Numbered from the stretch's first letter, positions 1 through 7,786 are shown. The stretch: 37,969 bases of DNA from Clostridiales bacterium (GCA_004556165.1 SFIR01000015.1:1-37969); one strand, 5' to 3'. The notes: a model not told the origin generated them from the letters alone. Program-made: numbers and translations.

Positions 1-37
1 GTATGTTTTTCGCAAATTAATTATACACGAAAGCAGC

Positions 38-66
38 AAACCGGGCAACCATTACGGTCGCCCGGT
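38..66 (-). terminator. Probable terminator of rny
   Basis: A 7-bp GC-rich arm pair (accgggc at 40-46 with gcccggt at 60-66), extended by a weaker inner stem, lies about 50 bases past the rny stop. On the minus strand it is followed by an interrupted T-rich tail (TTTGCTGCTTT). The tail is imperfect, so strength is uncertain. Confidence 0.5.
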
Positions 67-116
67 CTTGCTTTTATTGGGGCTTAACGCAACAGCCCCC
101 AATTGATAACTGTCAA

Positions 117-1667
117 TTATTTTGCATACTCCGTTGCACGGGTCTCCCTGATAACGTTGACCTTGATCTGGCCGGGATACTCGAGCTCGGTCTCGATGCG
201 CTTTACTATATCCTTTGCGATGACAACGATATCGGTATCGGAAACGGTATCGGAATGGACCATGATCCTGACCTCGCGGCCTGCCTGAATAGCGAAGCTC
301 TTATCAACGCCCTCGAAGGAATTCGCGATATCCTCAAGCTTTTCAAGGCGCTTGATGTAGTTCTCAAGGCTCTCTCGCCTTGCTCCGGGACGTGCCGCGG
401 AGATTGCATCGGCTGCCTGAACGAGCACGGCCTCAACTGTACCCGGCTCAACATCGCCGTGGTGAGCGAGGATGCAGTGGATGACCTGATTATTTTCACG
501 GTACTTCTTTGCAAGGTCGGCACCGATCTGAGCATGAGTGCCCTCAACCTCGTGATCGACGGCCTTGCCGATGTCGTGCAGGAGACCTGCGCGCTTTGCA
601 AGCTGTACGTTGACGCCGAGTTCCATCGCCATAAGACCTGCAAGATGCGATACTTCAACGGAATGCCGGAGCACGTTCTGCCCGTAGCTGGTGCGGTAGC
701 GCATACGGCCGAGGAGCTTTATAAGCTCATGGTGCAGACCGTGTACGCCTGCTTCGAATACCGCCTGCTCGCCTGCCTCGCGAATCTGATTATCGACCTC
801 TTTCCTCGCCTTTTCAACGATTTCCTCAATCCTCGCAGGATGAATGCGTCCGTCAAGGATGAGCTTTTCAAGAGCGAGCCTTGCGACCTCGCGGCGCACG
901 GGATCGAAGCTTGAAAGGATAACGGCTTCGGGGGTATCGTCTATTATGAGATCAACGCCCGTGGCGGTCTCAAGGGTACGGATATTTCTGCCCTCACGGC
1001 CGATAATCCTGCCCTTCATCTCATCATTGGGAAGAGAAACGACGGAAACGGTGGATTCCGCCACATGATCCGATGCGCAGCGCTGGATAGCCATTGAGAT
1101 GATATTGACTGCGCGCCTGTCCGCTTCGGCCTTTGCCTTGGATTCGATATCGCGTATCATGACCGCGACATCGTGCCTTGCTTCACGCTCGGCACTTGAG
1201 AGAACTACCGCCTTTGCTTCTTCGGCATTCATGCCGGCAATACGCTCAAGCTCTGCCTTCTGTTCATCGTACAGCTTCCCGATGGAGGCTTCCCTCTCAT
1301 CCGCTGCCTTCATTTTCTTGTTAAGGCTCTGTTCGCGCTGCTCCAGGCTGTCCTGCTTTTTGTCCATAGCTTCTTCACGCTGCTGGAGCCTTCGTTCGGT
1401 TCGCTGCAATTCGCTGCGGCGTTCCTTTTCTTCTCGTTCATTTTCGGTCTTTAGCCTGTATACCTCTTCTTTTGCTTCGATTATGGTTTCCTTTTTGATC
1501 GTCTCTGCGCGTTTCTGCGCGTCATCTATCATCTTTTTAACCATGATATCGGCTTTTGCGACCTTTGATTCTGCATTCTTGCGGTCATATGTATATGTAC
1601 CGATAATTCCGCCGGCAATACCGACTATTGCCGTGCCTATCGGGATAATTATATCCAAAACACCCAC
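117..1667 (-). CDS. rny: Ribonuclease Y (membrane-anchored endoribonuclease)
   Basis: RNase Y starts bulk mRNA decay by endonucleolytic cleavage at the inner face of the membrane. The 516-residue product has the family layout and about the usual length. There is an N-terminal hydrophobic anchor (residues about 3-25), a long charged coiled coil (about 30-190), a KH domain with GRIIGREGRNIRTLE (about 220-240), and an HD domain with LLHDIGKAVDHE, whose His-Asp pair binds the catalytic metals. The start is GTG, set by an AGGAGG Shine-Dalgarno at 1675-1680 and by the anchor beginning right there. It is a single-gene unit with its own promoter (1742-1770). The family assignment is secure; nothing in the gene is broken. 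Confidence 0.97.
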   Translation of the reverse strand: MGVLDIIIPIGTAIVGIAGGIIGTYTYDRKNAESKVAKADIMVKKMIDDAQKRAETIKKETIIEAKEEVYRLKTENEREEKERRSELQRTERRLQQREEAMDKKQDSLEQREQSLNKKMKAADEREASIGKLYDEQKAELERIAGMNAEEAKAVVLSSAEREARHDVAVMIRDIESKAKAEADRRAVNIISMAIQRCASDHVAESTVSVVSLPNDEMKGRIIGREGRNIRTLETATGVDLIIDDTPEAVILSSFDPVRREVARLALEKLILDGRIHPARIEEIVEKARKEVDNQIREAGEQAVFEAGVHGLHHELIKLLGRMRYRTSYGQNVLRHSVEVSHLAGLMAMELGVNVQLAKRAGLLHDIGKAVDHEVEGTHAQIGADLAKKYRENNQVIHCILAHHGDVEPGTVEAVLVQAADAISAARPGARRESLENYIKRLEKLEDIANSFEGVDKSFAIQAGREVRIMVHSDTVSDTDIVVIAKDIVKRIETELEYPGQIKVNVIRETRATEYAK

Positions 1668-1741
1668 AGAATTTACCTCCTATCTATATAATGTGCTTGC
1701 TTATTTGCCAATCAAGCGGCAAGGCATAAACACTCGACATT

Positions 1742-1770
1742 ATTATAGAGGCTGCTTATCATAATGTCAA
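1742..1770 (-). promoter_or_regulatory. Consensus sigma-A promoter of rny
   Basis: On the minus strand TTGACA (1765-1770) and TATAAT (1742-1747) are separated by exactly 17 bp. Both hexamers match the consensus perfectly. The predicted transcript starts near 1735, giving rny a leader of roughly 65 nt. Confidence 0.85.
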
Positions 1771-1867
1771 GCGATAATAATTCGGTTATGATGAAAATAC
1801 ACCATATACTTTTTGTTGTACAGCTTTTTCGGACTGGCTTACCATGCCTTCCTGGCGCTCTCTCAAC

Positions 1868-1900
1868 GCAAAAGCCGCATACCATACGGCACGCGGCTTA
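1868..1900 (-). terminator. Terminator of the redox/secreted-protein cluster
   Basis: Arms aagccgc (1872-1878) and gcggctt (1893-1899) form a hairpin 24 bases past the stop of the wall-anchored protein gene. On the minus strand the stem runs into TTTTGCG. It probably ends the 6432-1924 transcription unit. Confidence 0.65.
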
Positions 1901-1923
1901 GAGAATAAGATCAGTTATTCCAA

Positions 1924-3036
1924 TTAGTCCTCTTTACGCCTTGCGAACATGAGGCCTGCACCGGAAAGGATGGAAACGACGCCTATCGCAGTAAGGCTGA
2001 TCGCACCGGTGATGGGGGTAATGGGGGTGGGCGAAGGCTCACCGGGCTCGGGGGTGGGCTCCTCGGGAACCGGAGTGGTTTCGGGTTCTGCGCCGAGAAC
2101 TGCATTTACATTGAAGGTCTTCGCGAGTGACGCATCAAAGAAGGATTCATCGGTAAGCGCAGCGCTGCAATAGCAGATGCCGAACAGCTCCTTATACTCC
2201 TCCATTATCGAGATCAGGGTTGCGAATGTGCTGCTCTCGGGATCGATGGGCTCACCGCAGTCAACGAAATCATCGTCAACGGGGATGAACTGCTCGATAT
2301 CGTGGTCGCCCACAACTGCACGGTAGTAGTGGTTGTTGAGGCCTGCGAACATATCAACAAGACTGTCTTCGTTGTTGATATAAACAACGGAACGCTTCTG
2401 AACGAGGAAGAAATCGGAACGGCTTGCCTTATAGAAGCCATCCTCATGCTTCTCGAGGGTGACGACGGAATCGCCGATCATGTACTGAGCCGGGAAACGG
2501 TACTGGCCGATGGTGATATCTGCATTGCAGGTAACTTCATCAGCGGTCGCAACGCCGCGGAGAACGACCTGAACGGTGCTGCCGAGCTCTGCCATGACGA
2601 TGCAGGTGCCGTCCTCAACGGTGACGTTGGCATATTCGCCGGGAACGGGCATGCAGAAGCCGAGCTCATAGTCGCAGATGACCTTCTGGGGACAGCCGAA
2701 AGCTTCGACAAGCTCAAGCTCAGCAATGCCCTCATAGCTCGTAAGGAACTCAATGCTTCCGAGCAGCTTGGGATCGTATTCCTCGATAGTCTCGGGAACG
2801 GTATAGGTGAGTGTGAAGGTCACGGTATCACCCGCCGCGAAGGGCTCGGTGGAGGGTACCCATACATTGTAGGGAATGCCCCAATCATCATATTCGATGG
2901 TGGGTTCATTGCCGACAAGGGTGAATGCTGTATCGAAGATATTAGTCTCTTCCTTTGCGTTTCTGTCTGCAAGAGCAGGAACGCAGAGCGCCGAGATCAT
3001 AAGCACTGCGATCAGCACAGAGATGATTTTTTTCAT
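1924..3036 (-). CDS. Secreted, probably sortase-anchored surface protein of unknown function
   Basis: The function is not recognised. The 370-residue protein begins with a clear Sec signal peptide (hydrophobic core about residues 5-20, cleavage likely after ALA). It ends with a wall-sorting-type tail: a Pro/Thr/Glu-rich linker, a TPITG motif (about 340-344), a hydrophobic stretch and a final RRKED. TPITG keeps the PXTG core used by some clostridial sortases instead of LPXTG. The region from about 65 to 195 begins with AGDTVTFTLTYTV and looks like a beta-sandwich module. A cohesin-like fold is possible but is only a guess, prompted by the dockerin encoded upstream. The Shine-Dalgarno AAGGAG is at 3045-3050. 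It lies 54 nt after the 4Fe-4S gene and may be the last gene of that operon. Confidence 0.7.
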   Translation of the reverse strand: MKKIISVLIAVLMISALCVPALADRNAKEETNIFDTAFTLVGNEPTIEYDDWGIPYNVWVPSTEPFAAGDTVTFTLTYTVPETIEEYDPKLLGSIEFLTSYEGIAELELVEAFGCPQKVICDYELGFCMPVPGEYANVTVEDGTCIVMAELGSTVQVVLRGVATADEVTCNADITIGQYRFPAQYMIGDSVVTLEKHEDGFYKASRSDFFLVQKRSVVYINNEDSLVDMFAGLNNHYYRAVVGDHDIEQFIPVDDDFVDCGEPIDPESSTFATLISIMEEYKELFGICYCSAALTDESFFDASLAKTFNVNAVLGAEPETTPVPEEPTPEPGEPSPTPITPITGAISLTAIGVVSILSGAGLMFARRKED

Positions 3037-3090
3037 GATTATTTCTCCTTTTCCTGATTTTTATCTATAACAGAGGTTTTCGAAAAAACC

Positions 3091-4137
3091 TTACTGTCCG
3101 TATTTTTCCGCCTCGGTTATCACGTTGGCGGTGCGCTTTACCTTTCCGAAGCCGGAGCAGATAGCATGATGCGGACATGCCGCCTTGCAGTCTCCGCAGC
3201 GGATACATTCGGTATGGTTCGGCGTCTTATGGACATCGACCCCCATCTTGCAGACCTTTGCGCAGACGCCGCAATCCGTACATTTTTCTTCATCAATACT
3301 GAATCTGTACAGCGAGATCTTATTAAACAGCGCATAGATCGCACCGAGGGGACAGATGTACTTGCAGAACGGGCGGTAGATCATGATGGACAATATCACC
3401 GTCGCGGCAAGGAGTGATATTTTCAACCATGTGATAGCGCCTGCCTCGGCCCATGAGGTGATCGCAGTGCCGGTGCCGTCGGCAACCGTACCGATGCTTG
3501 AGCCTATCGTCATAAGCGGAATGCCGCCCAGCAGCATGCCTGATGGGCAGATATACTTGCAGAAGAACGGGTCCGGAGCATAGAGCAGCGGAAGGATGAT
3601 GACCATAAGTATCAGGACAACATACTTGAGCTTTCTTAAGAGCTTGTCACCCTTAAAATTCGGCTGAATCTTGAGCTTCTTCGGCAAGGGTATCTTATGA
3701 AGCAGATCCTGAACAAGCCCGAAGGGGCAGAGGAAGCCGCAGATAAGCCTGCCGCAGAGGGCGCCGAACATCATCAGAAAACCTATGACATAGAAAGAAA
3801 AGTAATAAAGCGGCTTGGTGACTACAAAGCCTGTTTTGCCGTCCACCCATACTTCCTTTGACCAGTCGGACTGATTGAAAACCGACTGAAGTGCGCCTAT
3901 CGGGCACGCGCCCCTTGCACCTGGGCAGGAATAGCAATTCAGCCCGGGCACGCAGACCTGTTTGATAGGGCCGGTATAAATCGTTCCCCTGATAAAGCCG
4001 ATAAAATAGCTGTTGGTAACGATGGCAAATACCGACTGTATCAAAAGGCGAAGGCGTGTGATCCTTTTTCTCGCCCGCATAATCGGATTAAGCGGACGCT
4101 TTGGCTTTATATCTTTGGGTTTAGCTTTTATTTCCAT
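3091..4137 (-). CDS. Membrane-bound 4Fe-4S polyferredoxin (NapH/NosR-like)
   Basis: This is likely an electron-transfer membrane protein. After a basic N-terminus the 348-residue product has about five hydrophobic segments (near 30-50, 105-125, 165-185, 215-255). A Cys-rich loop follows the first one (CVPGLNCYSCPGARGACP, about 62-80). Further Cys motifs are CGFLCPFG, CKYICPSG and CKYICPLG. The C-terminus carries two classical 4Fe-4S motifs, CTDCGVCAKVCKMG and CIRCGDCKAACPHH. NapH-type proteins pass electrons between the cytoplasm and extracytoplasmic partners. Here the partners encoded in the same operon are a CXXC microprotein 24 nt upstream and two thioredoxin-fold proteins. The electron-relay role is inference; the family call rests on the motifs. 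Confidence 0.85.
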   Translation of the reverse strand: MEIKAKPKDIKPKRPLNPIMRARKRITRLRLLIQSVFAIVTNSYFIGFIRGTIYTGPIKQVCVPGLNCYSCPGARGACPIGALQSVFNQSDWSKEVWVDGKTGFVVTKPLYYFSFYVIGFLMMFGALCGRLICGFLCPFGLVQDLLHKIPLPKKLKIQPNFKGDKLLRKLKYVVLILMVIILPLLYAPDPFFCKYICPSGMLLGGIPLMTIGSSIGTVADGTGTAITSWAEAGAITWLKISLLAATVILSIMIYRPFCKYICPLGAIYALFNKISLYRFSIDEEKCTDCGVCAKVCKMGVDVHKTPNHTECIRCGDCKAACPHHAICSGFGKVKRTANVITEAEKYGQ

Positions 4138-4161
4138 AACTATTTAACCTTTCCAAACAGA

Positions 4162-4335
4162 TCATTTTCCGCTGATGCCTACGCACTCACGGCAAAGATT
4201 GATGGCCTTATTGAAGACAGCCTCAATTTCGCCGTTCTTTGTGCCATAGAAAATGAAACCGGCCGCAATAAGCATAACAGCTATCGGGATAAGGTATCTC
4301 AGGACGTTGTTTCCGTTTTTCGTTTTCTTTTTCAT
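4162..4335 (-). CDS. 57-residue CXXC membrane microprotein (CD1871A family)
   Basis: This small gene reads MKKKTKNGNNVLRY, then one transmembrane segment (LIPIAVMLIAAGFIFYG, about 15-31), then a tail ending NLCRECVGISGK with a CXXC pair at Cys48 and Cys51. That architecture fits the CD1871A family of clostridial CXXC microproteins, whose function is not established. It starts 12 nt after the lipoprotein stop, with an AAAGGTG ribosome binding site overlapping that stop, and ends 24 nt before the 4Fe-4S gene, so the three are almost certainly co-translated. With few positive charges after the helix the CXXC is probably outside the membrane, where it could exchange disulfides with the thioredoxin-like lipoprotein. 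The exchange role is inference. Confidence 0.85.
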   Translation of the reverse strand: MKKKTKNGNNVLRYLIPIAVMLIAAGFIFYGTKNGEIEAVFNKAINLCRECVGISGK

Positions 4336-4347
4336 ATTTTCACACCT

Positions 4348-5184
4348 TTATCGGAGCAGTTCATCGAGGATCGCGCACCACTCGCTGTCACTATTCGAAG
4401 TGGTTACGACTTTGACGATGTTTCCGTTTCTGTCAACGAAATAGGTCGTGGGGTATGCTGCTGCCGGGAACTGCGCGCTGAAAGAGGCGGTGTTCCTTAG
4501 CACAGGAAGGTTGAAGCCAAGACGGTTGATGATTCTAAGCGCTTCACCTATCCTACCGGACTGCTCGGAATCGCCGAGTGCGGTGACTATCTGAACTCCC
4601 CTTGATTCATACGCTTCCGCCAGATTCTGAATAAGCGGAAGCTCCTGTATGCAGGGACCGCAGTTCGTAGCCCAGATATTTATCATAGTAAGCTCAGCAC
4701 CCGCGAACATGGAATTATCGTAGGTCGCATGATCGCCGTTTATCGCCACGGTAGTGAAATAATTGCTCGGTACGGGCGTTGCAGTGGGAGCAGGGGTATT
4801 CGTGGGCTTCGGAGTCGGCGTGGGCGCCGGAGAGGGAGTGGGCGTCGTTGCAGCCGTAGGAGTGGGCGTGGGAGCCGGAGAAGGAGTATCTGAAGGCTCG
4901 GGTTGGATTTCGGTGGGAGTCGGTTCCCCATCGGGCGTGGGAGCAGGAGAGGGCGACTCGGCATTTATCCCATTATCCGGAGTATTTGTCGGTTCATCCG
5001 TCGGTTCGTCCGAAGGCTCGTCAGTCGTGGGTTCGGGGCTCGGAGTGCTTGCATCGACGAAGGGATCCGGCGTTGTGGGATTGGGATTGCGAGCGATCCG
5101 CCATGGATGGCCGCAGCCTGCAGTCAGCATCAAAGCGGCCAAAATGAAGCAGATCACGCTCAGATTTATCCTGATTCTCTTCAT
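4348..5184 (-). CDS. TlpA-like thioredoxin-fold lipoprotein
   Basis: This is a predicted extracytoplasmic thiol-disulfide oxidoreductase tethered to the membrane. The 278-residue protein has a lipoprotein signal peptide with lipobox LTAGC (lipidated Cys24). A long Pro/Thr/Glu/Asp-rich spacer of about 100 residues (35-140) follows. The C-terminal thioredoxin fold has active site NCGPC (Cys175, Cys178) and a cis-Pro region near AAYPTTYFVD. The low-complexity spacer probably lets the domain reach into the wall. The start is supported by AAGGAA 9 nt upstream. It is the second gene of the cluster, and a 13-bp hairpin at 5245-5274 separates it from the first. Substrate and direction (reductase or oxidase) cannot be read from sequence; the CGPC type usually acts as a reductant. 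Confidence 0.88.
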   Translation of the reverse strand: MKRIRINLSVICFILAALMLTAGCGHPWRIARNPNPTTPDPFVDASTPSPEPTTDEPSDEPTDEPTNTPDNGINAESPSPAPTPDGEPTPTEIQPEPSDTPSPAPTPTPTAATTPTPSPAPTPTPKPTNTPAPTATPVPSNYFTTVAINGDHATYDNSMFAGAELTMINIWATNCGPCIQELPLIQNLAEAYESRGVQIVTALGDSEQSGRIGEALRIINRLGFNLPVLRNTASFSAQFPAAAYPTTYFVDRNGNIVKVVTTSNSDSEWCAILDELLR

Positions 5185-5244
5185 AATTGTGTTTCCTTAC
5201 TTTCGGAGCATTTTATGCCCTTGGGAGAGCGTTCTCGGGGGTTA

Positions 5245-5274
5245 TCCCTTTCCCACATTGCTGTGGGAAAGGGA
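5245..5274. repeat. 13-bp perfect inverted repeat between two operon genes
   Basis: Arms tccctttcccaca (5245-5257) and tgtgggaaaggga (5262-5274) flank a TTGC loop, with no U-tract on either side. It may stabilise or process the mRNA, or attenuate it weakly. It is not a standard intrinsic terminator. Confidence 0.6.
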
Positions 5275-5292
5275 CGGATTAAATTCGTTTGT

Positions 5293-6432
5293 TCAGTTTA
5301 CATTAAGGACTGTACGCATGATGGCAATAACGTCGATAAGATCGACGGTACCATTCTGGTCATAGTCATAGATAGCATTATACTCGATGGAACCGAGTGC
5401 CACGCGCATTGCGCTGATGGCATCATTCAGAGTGAGAACGCCGTCGCCGTCGCCGTCACCAAGCATATAGCATACGCCGTGGACATCGAGGGGACCGGTA
5501 ATGCAGCTGAAATCAGCATCCCAATGATCGAAGATATAGCCGTCATGCTCGGGATGGACGGGAGCAACTGCTGCATGGCCGTATTCAACATTCCTGATGG
5601 TGATGAGGTAGCCGGTAACGCCGTCATAGAACTTAACCTTATACTTCTCATACTCGTAATTTGCGGTAACGGTGATATCACCGAGTACGAGATGATAGAA
5701 GGGATCGTAGGAAGTCTCATATAAATTATCACTGAATACCCATTCTTTGAAACGCATGCCTTCATGCTCGGGAGCTTCGGGCAGAACGAGATCCTCAATA
5801 ATGGTACCGATGGGGCAGGTCATGGTGGTGATAACTTCATTATTTGAGCCGTCAATAAAGGTAATGGTGCATTCCTGATCGGCATTTAAAATGACCTCAT
5901 GCCACATATCGGCAAATTCGATAACATCCTCATAGCTGTTAAATGCGCCGACTACATGATCCCAAACACGACCGGTGCTGTCAACAACAAGGGTCTGGGG
6001 AATATAGCCGTTCCTGCTGAATACTGCATCAAGGATGCCGTCGGGCTCGATATTGATATAGGTTATGCCGTTATTCTCGAGGAATGCGAGTGCGGAATCA
6101 TGGGTGCATCCATTGCCGTAGCTGACGGCACCGAGGATCTGGATGCCCAGATCGGGGTTAGCGGACCAGTATTCATGTGCCTCCTGAAGGTCGGGCATTT
6201 CGCCGACGCAGGGACCGCACCAGGTCGCCCAGTAATTGATGATGGTTACATCAGCTTCTTCAAGGATCGATGAGGTTACGGGATGACCGTACATGTCAAT
6301 GGTGCTGAAACCGTCAATGGACATTCCGATGCCGTGACCGTCGGTGCTCATATCGGGATCGGAGGATGCGGTGATGCCTAAGCAGCAGCATGCCATGATG
6401 ACTGAGAGCGTGATTGCAATGATTTTTTTCAT
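5293..6432 (-). CDS. Secreted thioredoxin-fold protein with Flg_new/InlB-type repeats and dockerin
   Basis: This 379-residue secreted mosaic protein has a Sec signal peptide (MKKIIAITLSVIMACCCLG). A TlpA/AhpC-type thioredoxin domain (about 35-190) has active site WCGPC (Cys72, Cys75). Two Listeria-Bacteroides (Flg_new) repeats (about 200-320) show hallmarks such as GDITVTANYE. A C-terminal type I dockerin (about 320-379) has two calcium-loop repeats, GDGDGDGVLTLNDA and DYDQNGTVDLIDV. The start at 6432 is preferred over an in-frame ATG at 6459: it has AAAGGA 8-9 nt upstream and places the signal peptide at the N-terminus, while 6459 lacks a ribosome binding site and adds ten hydrophilic residues. 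It is first in the cluster and sits behind the 6487-6515 promoter. A thioredoxin joined to a dockerin is unusual. Confidence 0.88.
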   Translation of the reverse strand: MKKIIAITLSVIMACCCLGITASSDPDMSTDGHGIGMSIDGFSTIDMYGHPVTSSILEEADVTIINYWATWCGPCVGEMPDLQEAHEYWSANPDLGIQILGAVSYGNGCTHDSALAFLENNGITYINIEPDGILDAVFSRNGYIPQTLVVDSTGRVWDHVVGAFNSYEDVIEFADMWHEVILNADQECTITFIDGSNNEVITTMTCPIGTIIEDLVLPEAPEHEGMRFKEWVFSDNLYETSYDPFYHLVLGDITVTANYEYEKYKVKFYDGVTGYLITIRNVEYGHAAVAPVHPEHDGYIFDHWDADFSCITGPLDVHGVCYMLGDGDGDGVLTLNDAISAMRVALGSIEYNAIYDYDQNGTVDLIDVIAIMRTVLNVN

Positions 6433-6459
6433 TTGCGGTTTTCCTTTCTGTTTTTTCAT

Positions 6460-6515
6460 ATGAGATATACCTATCTCATTTTATTCATTATACCATTTCG
6501 ATATCTCATTTGCAA
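6460..6515 (-). promoter_or_regulatory. Promoter with repeated ATGAGATA operator-like elements
   Basis: On the minus strand TTGCAA (6510-6515) and TATAAT (6487-6492) lie 17 bp apart. The spacer contains ATGAGATAT (6501-6509). Just downstream of the likely start site is a palindrome with 8-bp arms, ATGAGATA/TATCTCAT, around a TACC centre (6460-6479). Three copies of one half-site over the core promoter suggest control by a dimeric repressor. The regulator is not recognised; the palindrome could alternatively act as a 5' mRNA hairpin. Confidence 0.65.
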
Positions 6516-6569
6516 TAGATTTGCGGTTTTACTCGAAAAAACATTTTTCGTGTCGCATAAGCTCCGATT

Positions 6570-6589
6570 GAAGTTATTGACACGAACAT
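6570..6589 (+). repeat. 20-bp repeat, copy 1 (possible solo IS end)
   Basis: The sequence gaagttattgacacgaacat occurs here and again at 9733-9752 in the same orientation. The second copy sits 10 bases past the stop of a decayed transposase, in the position of a right terminal repeat. This copy may therefore be an isolated IS end. Confidence 0.7.
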
Positions 6590-6602
6590 ACATCGGGAAC
6601 TG

Positions 6603-6631
6603 TTGACAGGACATTATACTTGTGCTAAAAT
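6603..6631 (+). promoter_or_regulatory. Sigma-A promoter of the chimeric lipoprotein gene
   Basis: TTGACA (6603-6608) and TAAAAT (6626-6631) are separated by 17 bp. The predicted start near 6638 leaves a leader of about 35 nt before the GGAGGTG ribosome binding site. Confidence 0.7.
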
Positions 6632-6672
6632 TAAACAAAAGCCAGATAATTATATAAATGGAGGTGCTTTTC

Positions 6673-7746
6673 ATGAGTGTGAAGGGATACGATACAAATG
6701 TCCAACTTACACAAACCAAGATCAATGTACTGAAAGCTGATACAAACTGGCATTCGTTAAATGAAAAAATCTTTGTTGGGCGTTATATCACAAGTGTGAA
6801 TCCAAATGAAAAACGACTTGCACCTGGTGAAGTTGAACTCATCCGCAGAAAGGGGGTACAGACGGTGAGACAGAATAAGAAAAAAAGCATATTTTATTCG
6901 GTATCGGCCTTGCTGCTTGTATTGATTCTGTCGACGGGAATTGCCTGCGCGCCAGCTGTGCCAGAGCCTGCGCCTGATAGCACCCAGTATGAGGAATACC
7001 GCAGTCTCGCCATGTCGATCCTTTCCGGCGAAAAACTGGATAGATTGAGCTTCGATCCAGCAGGAGACCAGCTTTACTTCGGCTTTGAGGGAGATCATTT
7101 CTGCTCCTATACTGATGCGAAGTTCGATGACGATGATTATGAGAGAGGATACTTCTCCGATTCAGATCCCGTTGAGACATATCCGCGTTCACTTGGTGAA
7201 GAGGCGCAGCGCGCAATTGCAAGGGAAAGAAACGCGGCGTTCCCAGATTATGGGTGCGATCCCGAGTTCAAGGCTCGTATGTACGGCTATGCCGGCGAAG
7301 GCTGGGTCGTGCTCTCAAACGGGGATGATCTGATGCATGACGAGGCAGTCACCTGCGTATTTTTGCGCGGTTTGGATGGCTCTTGGCACGAGATTGGAAA
7401 TAATAATTCCGTCTTTCCGCGTGCTCTTACAGGCGCATGTATGCTCTCCGATAGGGAGGGGTATCTGTGCTTTGGCGACAGGTATTTCGATCCCGATGGT
7501 GGTGTGGCCCGCAAGCTCCATATTTTTCATACGAATGACGGCGGCGAAAACTGGGCAGATGTTGGCCTCGAGCTTCCGGAGGAATATGGCGAACCAAACA
7601 CTCTCATCCCCTGCTCGCCGGTTTTCGATGGGGAACACGGGGTCATTCTCGTCACCGCATATTTTAATGACGGAGATGCGCTCCGCGGATGGTTCGAAAC
7701 AACGGACGGCGGCGCAAATTGGACCTTTGTAGATCCTTTGATGTGA
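6673..7746 (+). CDS. Chimeric ORF: truncated DUF1906 (GH-like) domain joined to a BNR-repeat lipoprotein
   Basis: Two unrelated pieces share one frame. Codons 1-64 from ATG 6673 (KGYDTNVQLTQTK...FVGRYITS...) match the start of a DUF1906 glycoside-hydrolase-like domain, cut after about one quarter of its normal length. From GTG 6865, with its own AAGGGGG ribosome binding site, a second protein begins. It has a basic N-terminus, a hydrophobic signal and a lipobox-like GIAC, and continues for about 290 residues with two Asp-box motifs (NDGGENW, TDGGANW) typical of BNR/sialidase-type beta propellers. The GGAGGTG at 6660-6666 favours 6673 over the ATG at 6658, which overlaps it. The functional product is probably the lipoprotein read from 6865, and the upstream part a relic. 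Only two Asp-boxes are visible, so the propeller may be truncated as well. Confidence 0.7.
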   Translation: MSVKGYDTNVQLTQTKINVLKADTNWHSLNEKIFVGRYITSVNPNEKRLAPGEVELIRRKGVQTVRQNKKKSIFYSVSALLLVLILSTGIACAPAVPEPAPDSTQYEEYRSLAMSILSGEKLDRLSFDPAGDQLYFGFEGDHFCSYTDAKFDDDDYERGYFSDSDPVETYPRSLGEEAQRAIARERNAAFPDYGCDPEFKARMYGYAGEGWVVLSNGDDLMHDEAVTCVFLRGLDGSWHEIGNNNSVFPRALTGACMLSDREGYLCFGDRYFDPDGGVARKLHIFHTNDGGENWADVGLELPEEYGEPNTLIPCSPVFDGEHGVILVTAYFNDGDALRGWFETTDGGANWTFVDPLM

Positions 7747-7786
7747 GTCCGATTTTTATAAAGGGAGAACGCGGCCGTCCACAAGG

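Noticed and set aside
2302..3057. 251-residue plus-strand open frame
   Set aside because: It is a shadow of the wall-anchored protein gene, which has a signal peptide, sorting signal and ribosome binding site on the other strand.
4770..5070. Repetitive stretch that might be a CRISPR or tandem array
   Set aside because: It codes for the Pro/Thr/Glu-rich spacer of the TlpA-like lipoprotein. Repeats are irregular and in codon register, with no spacers.
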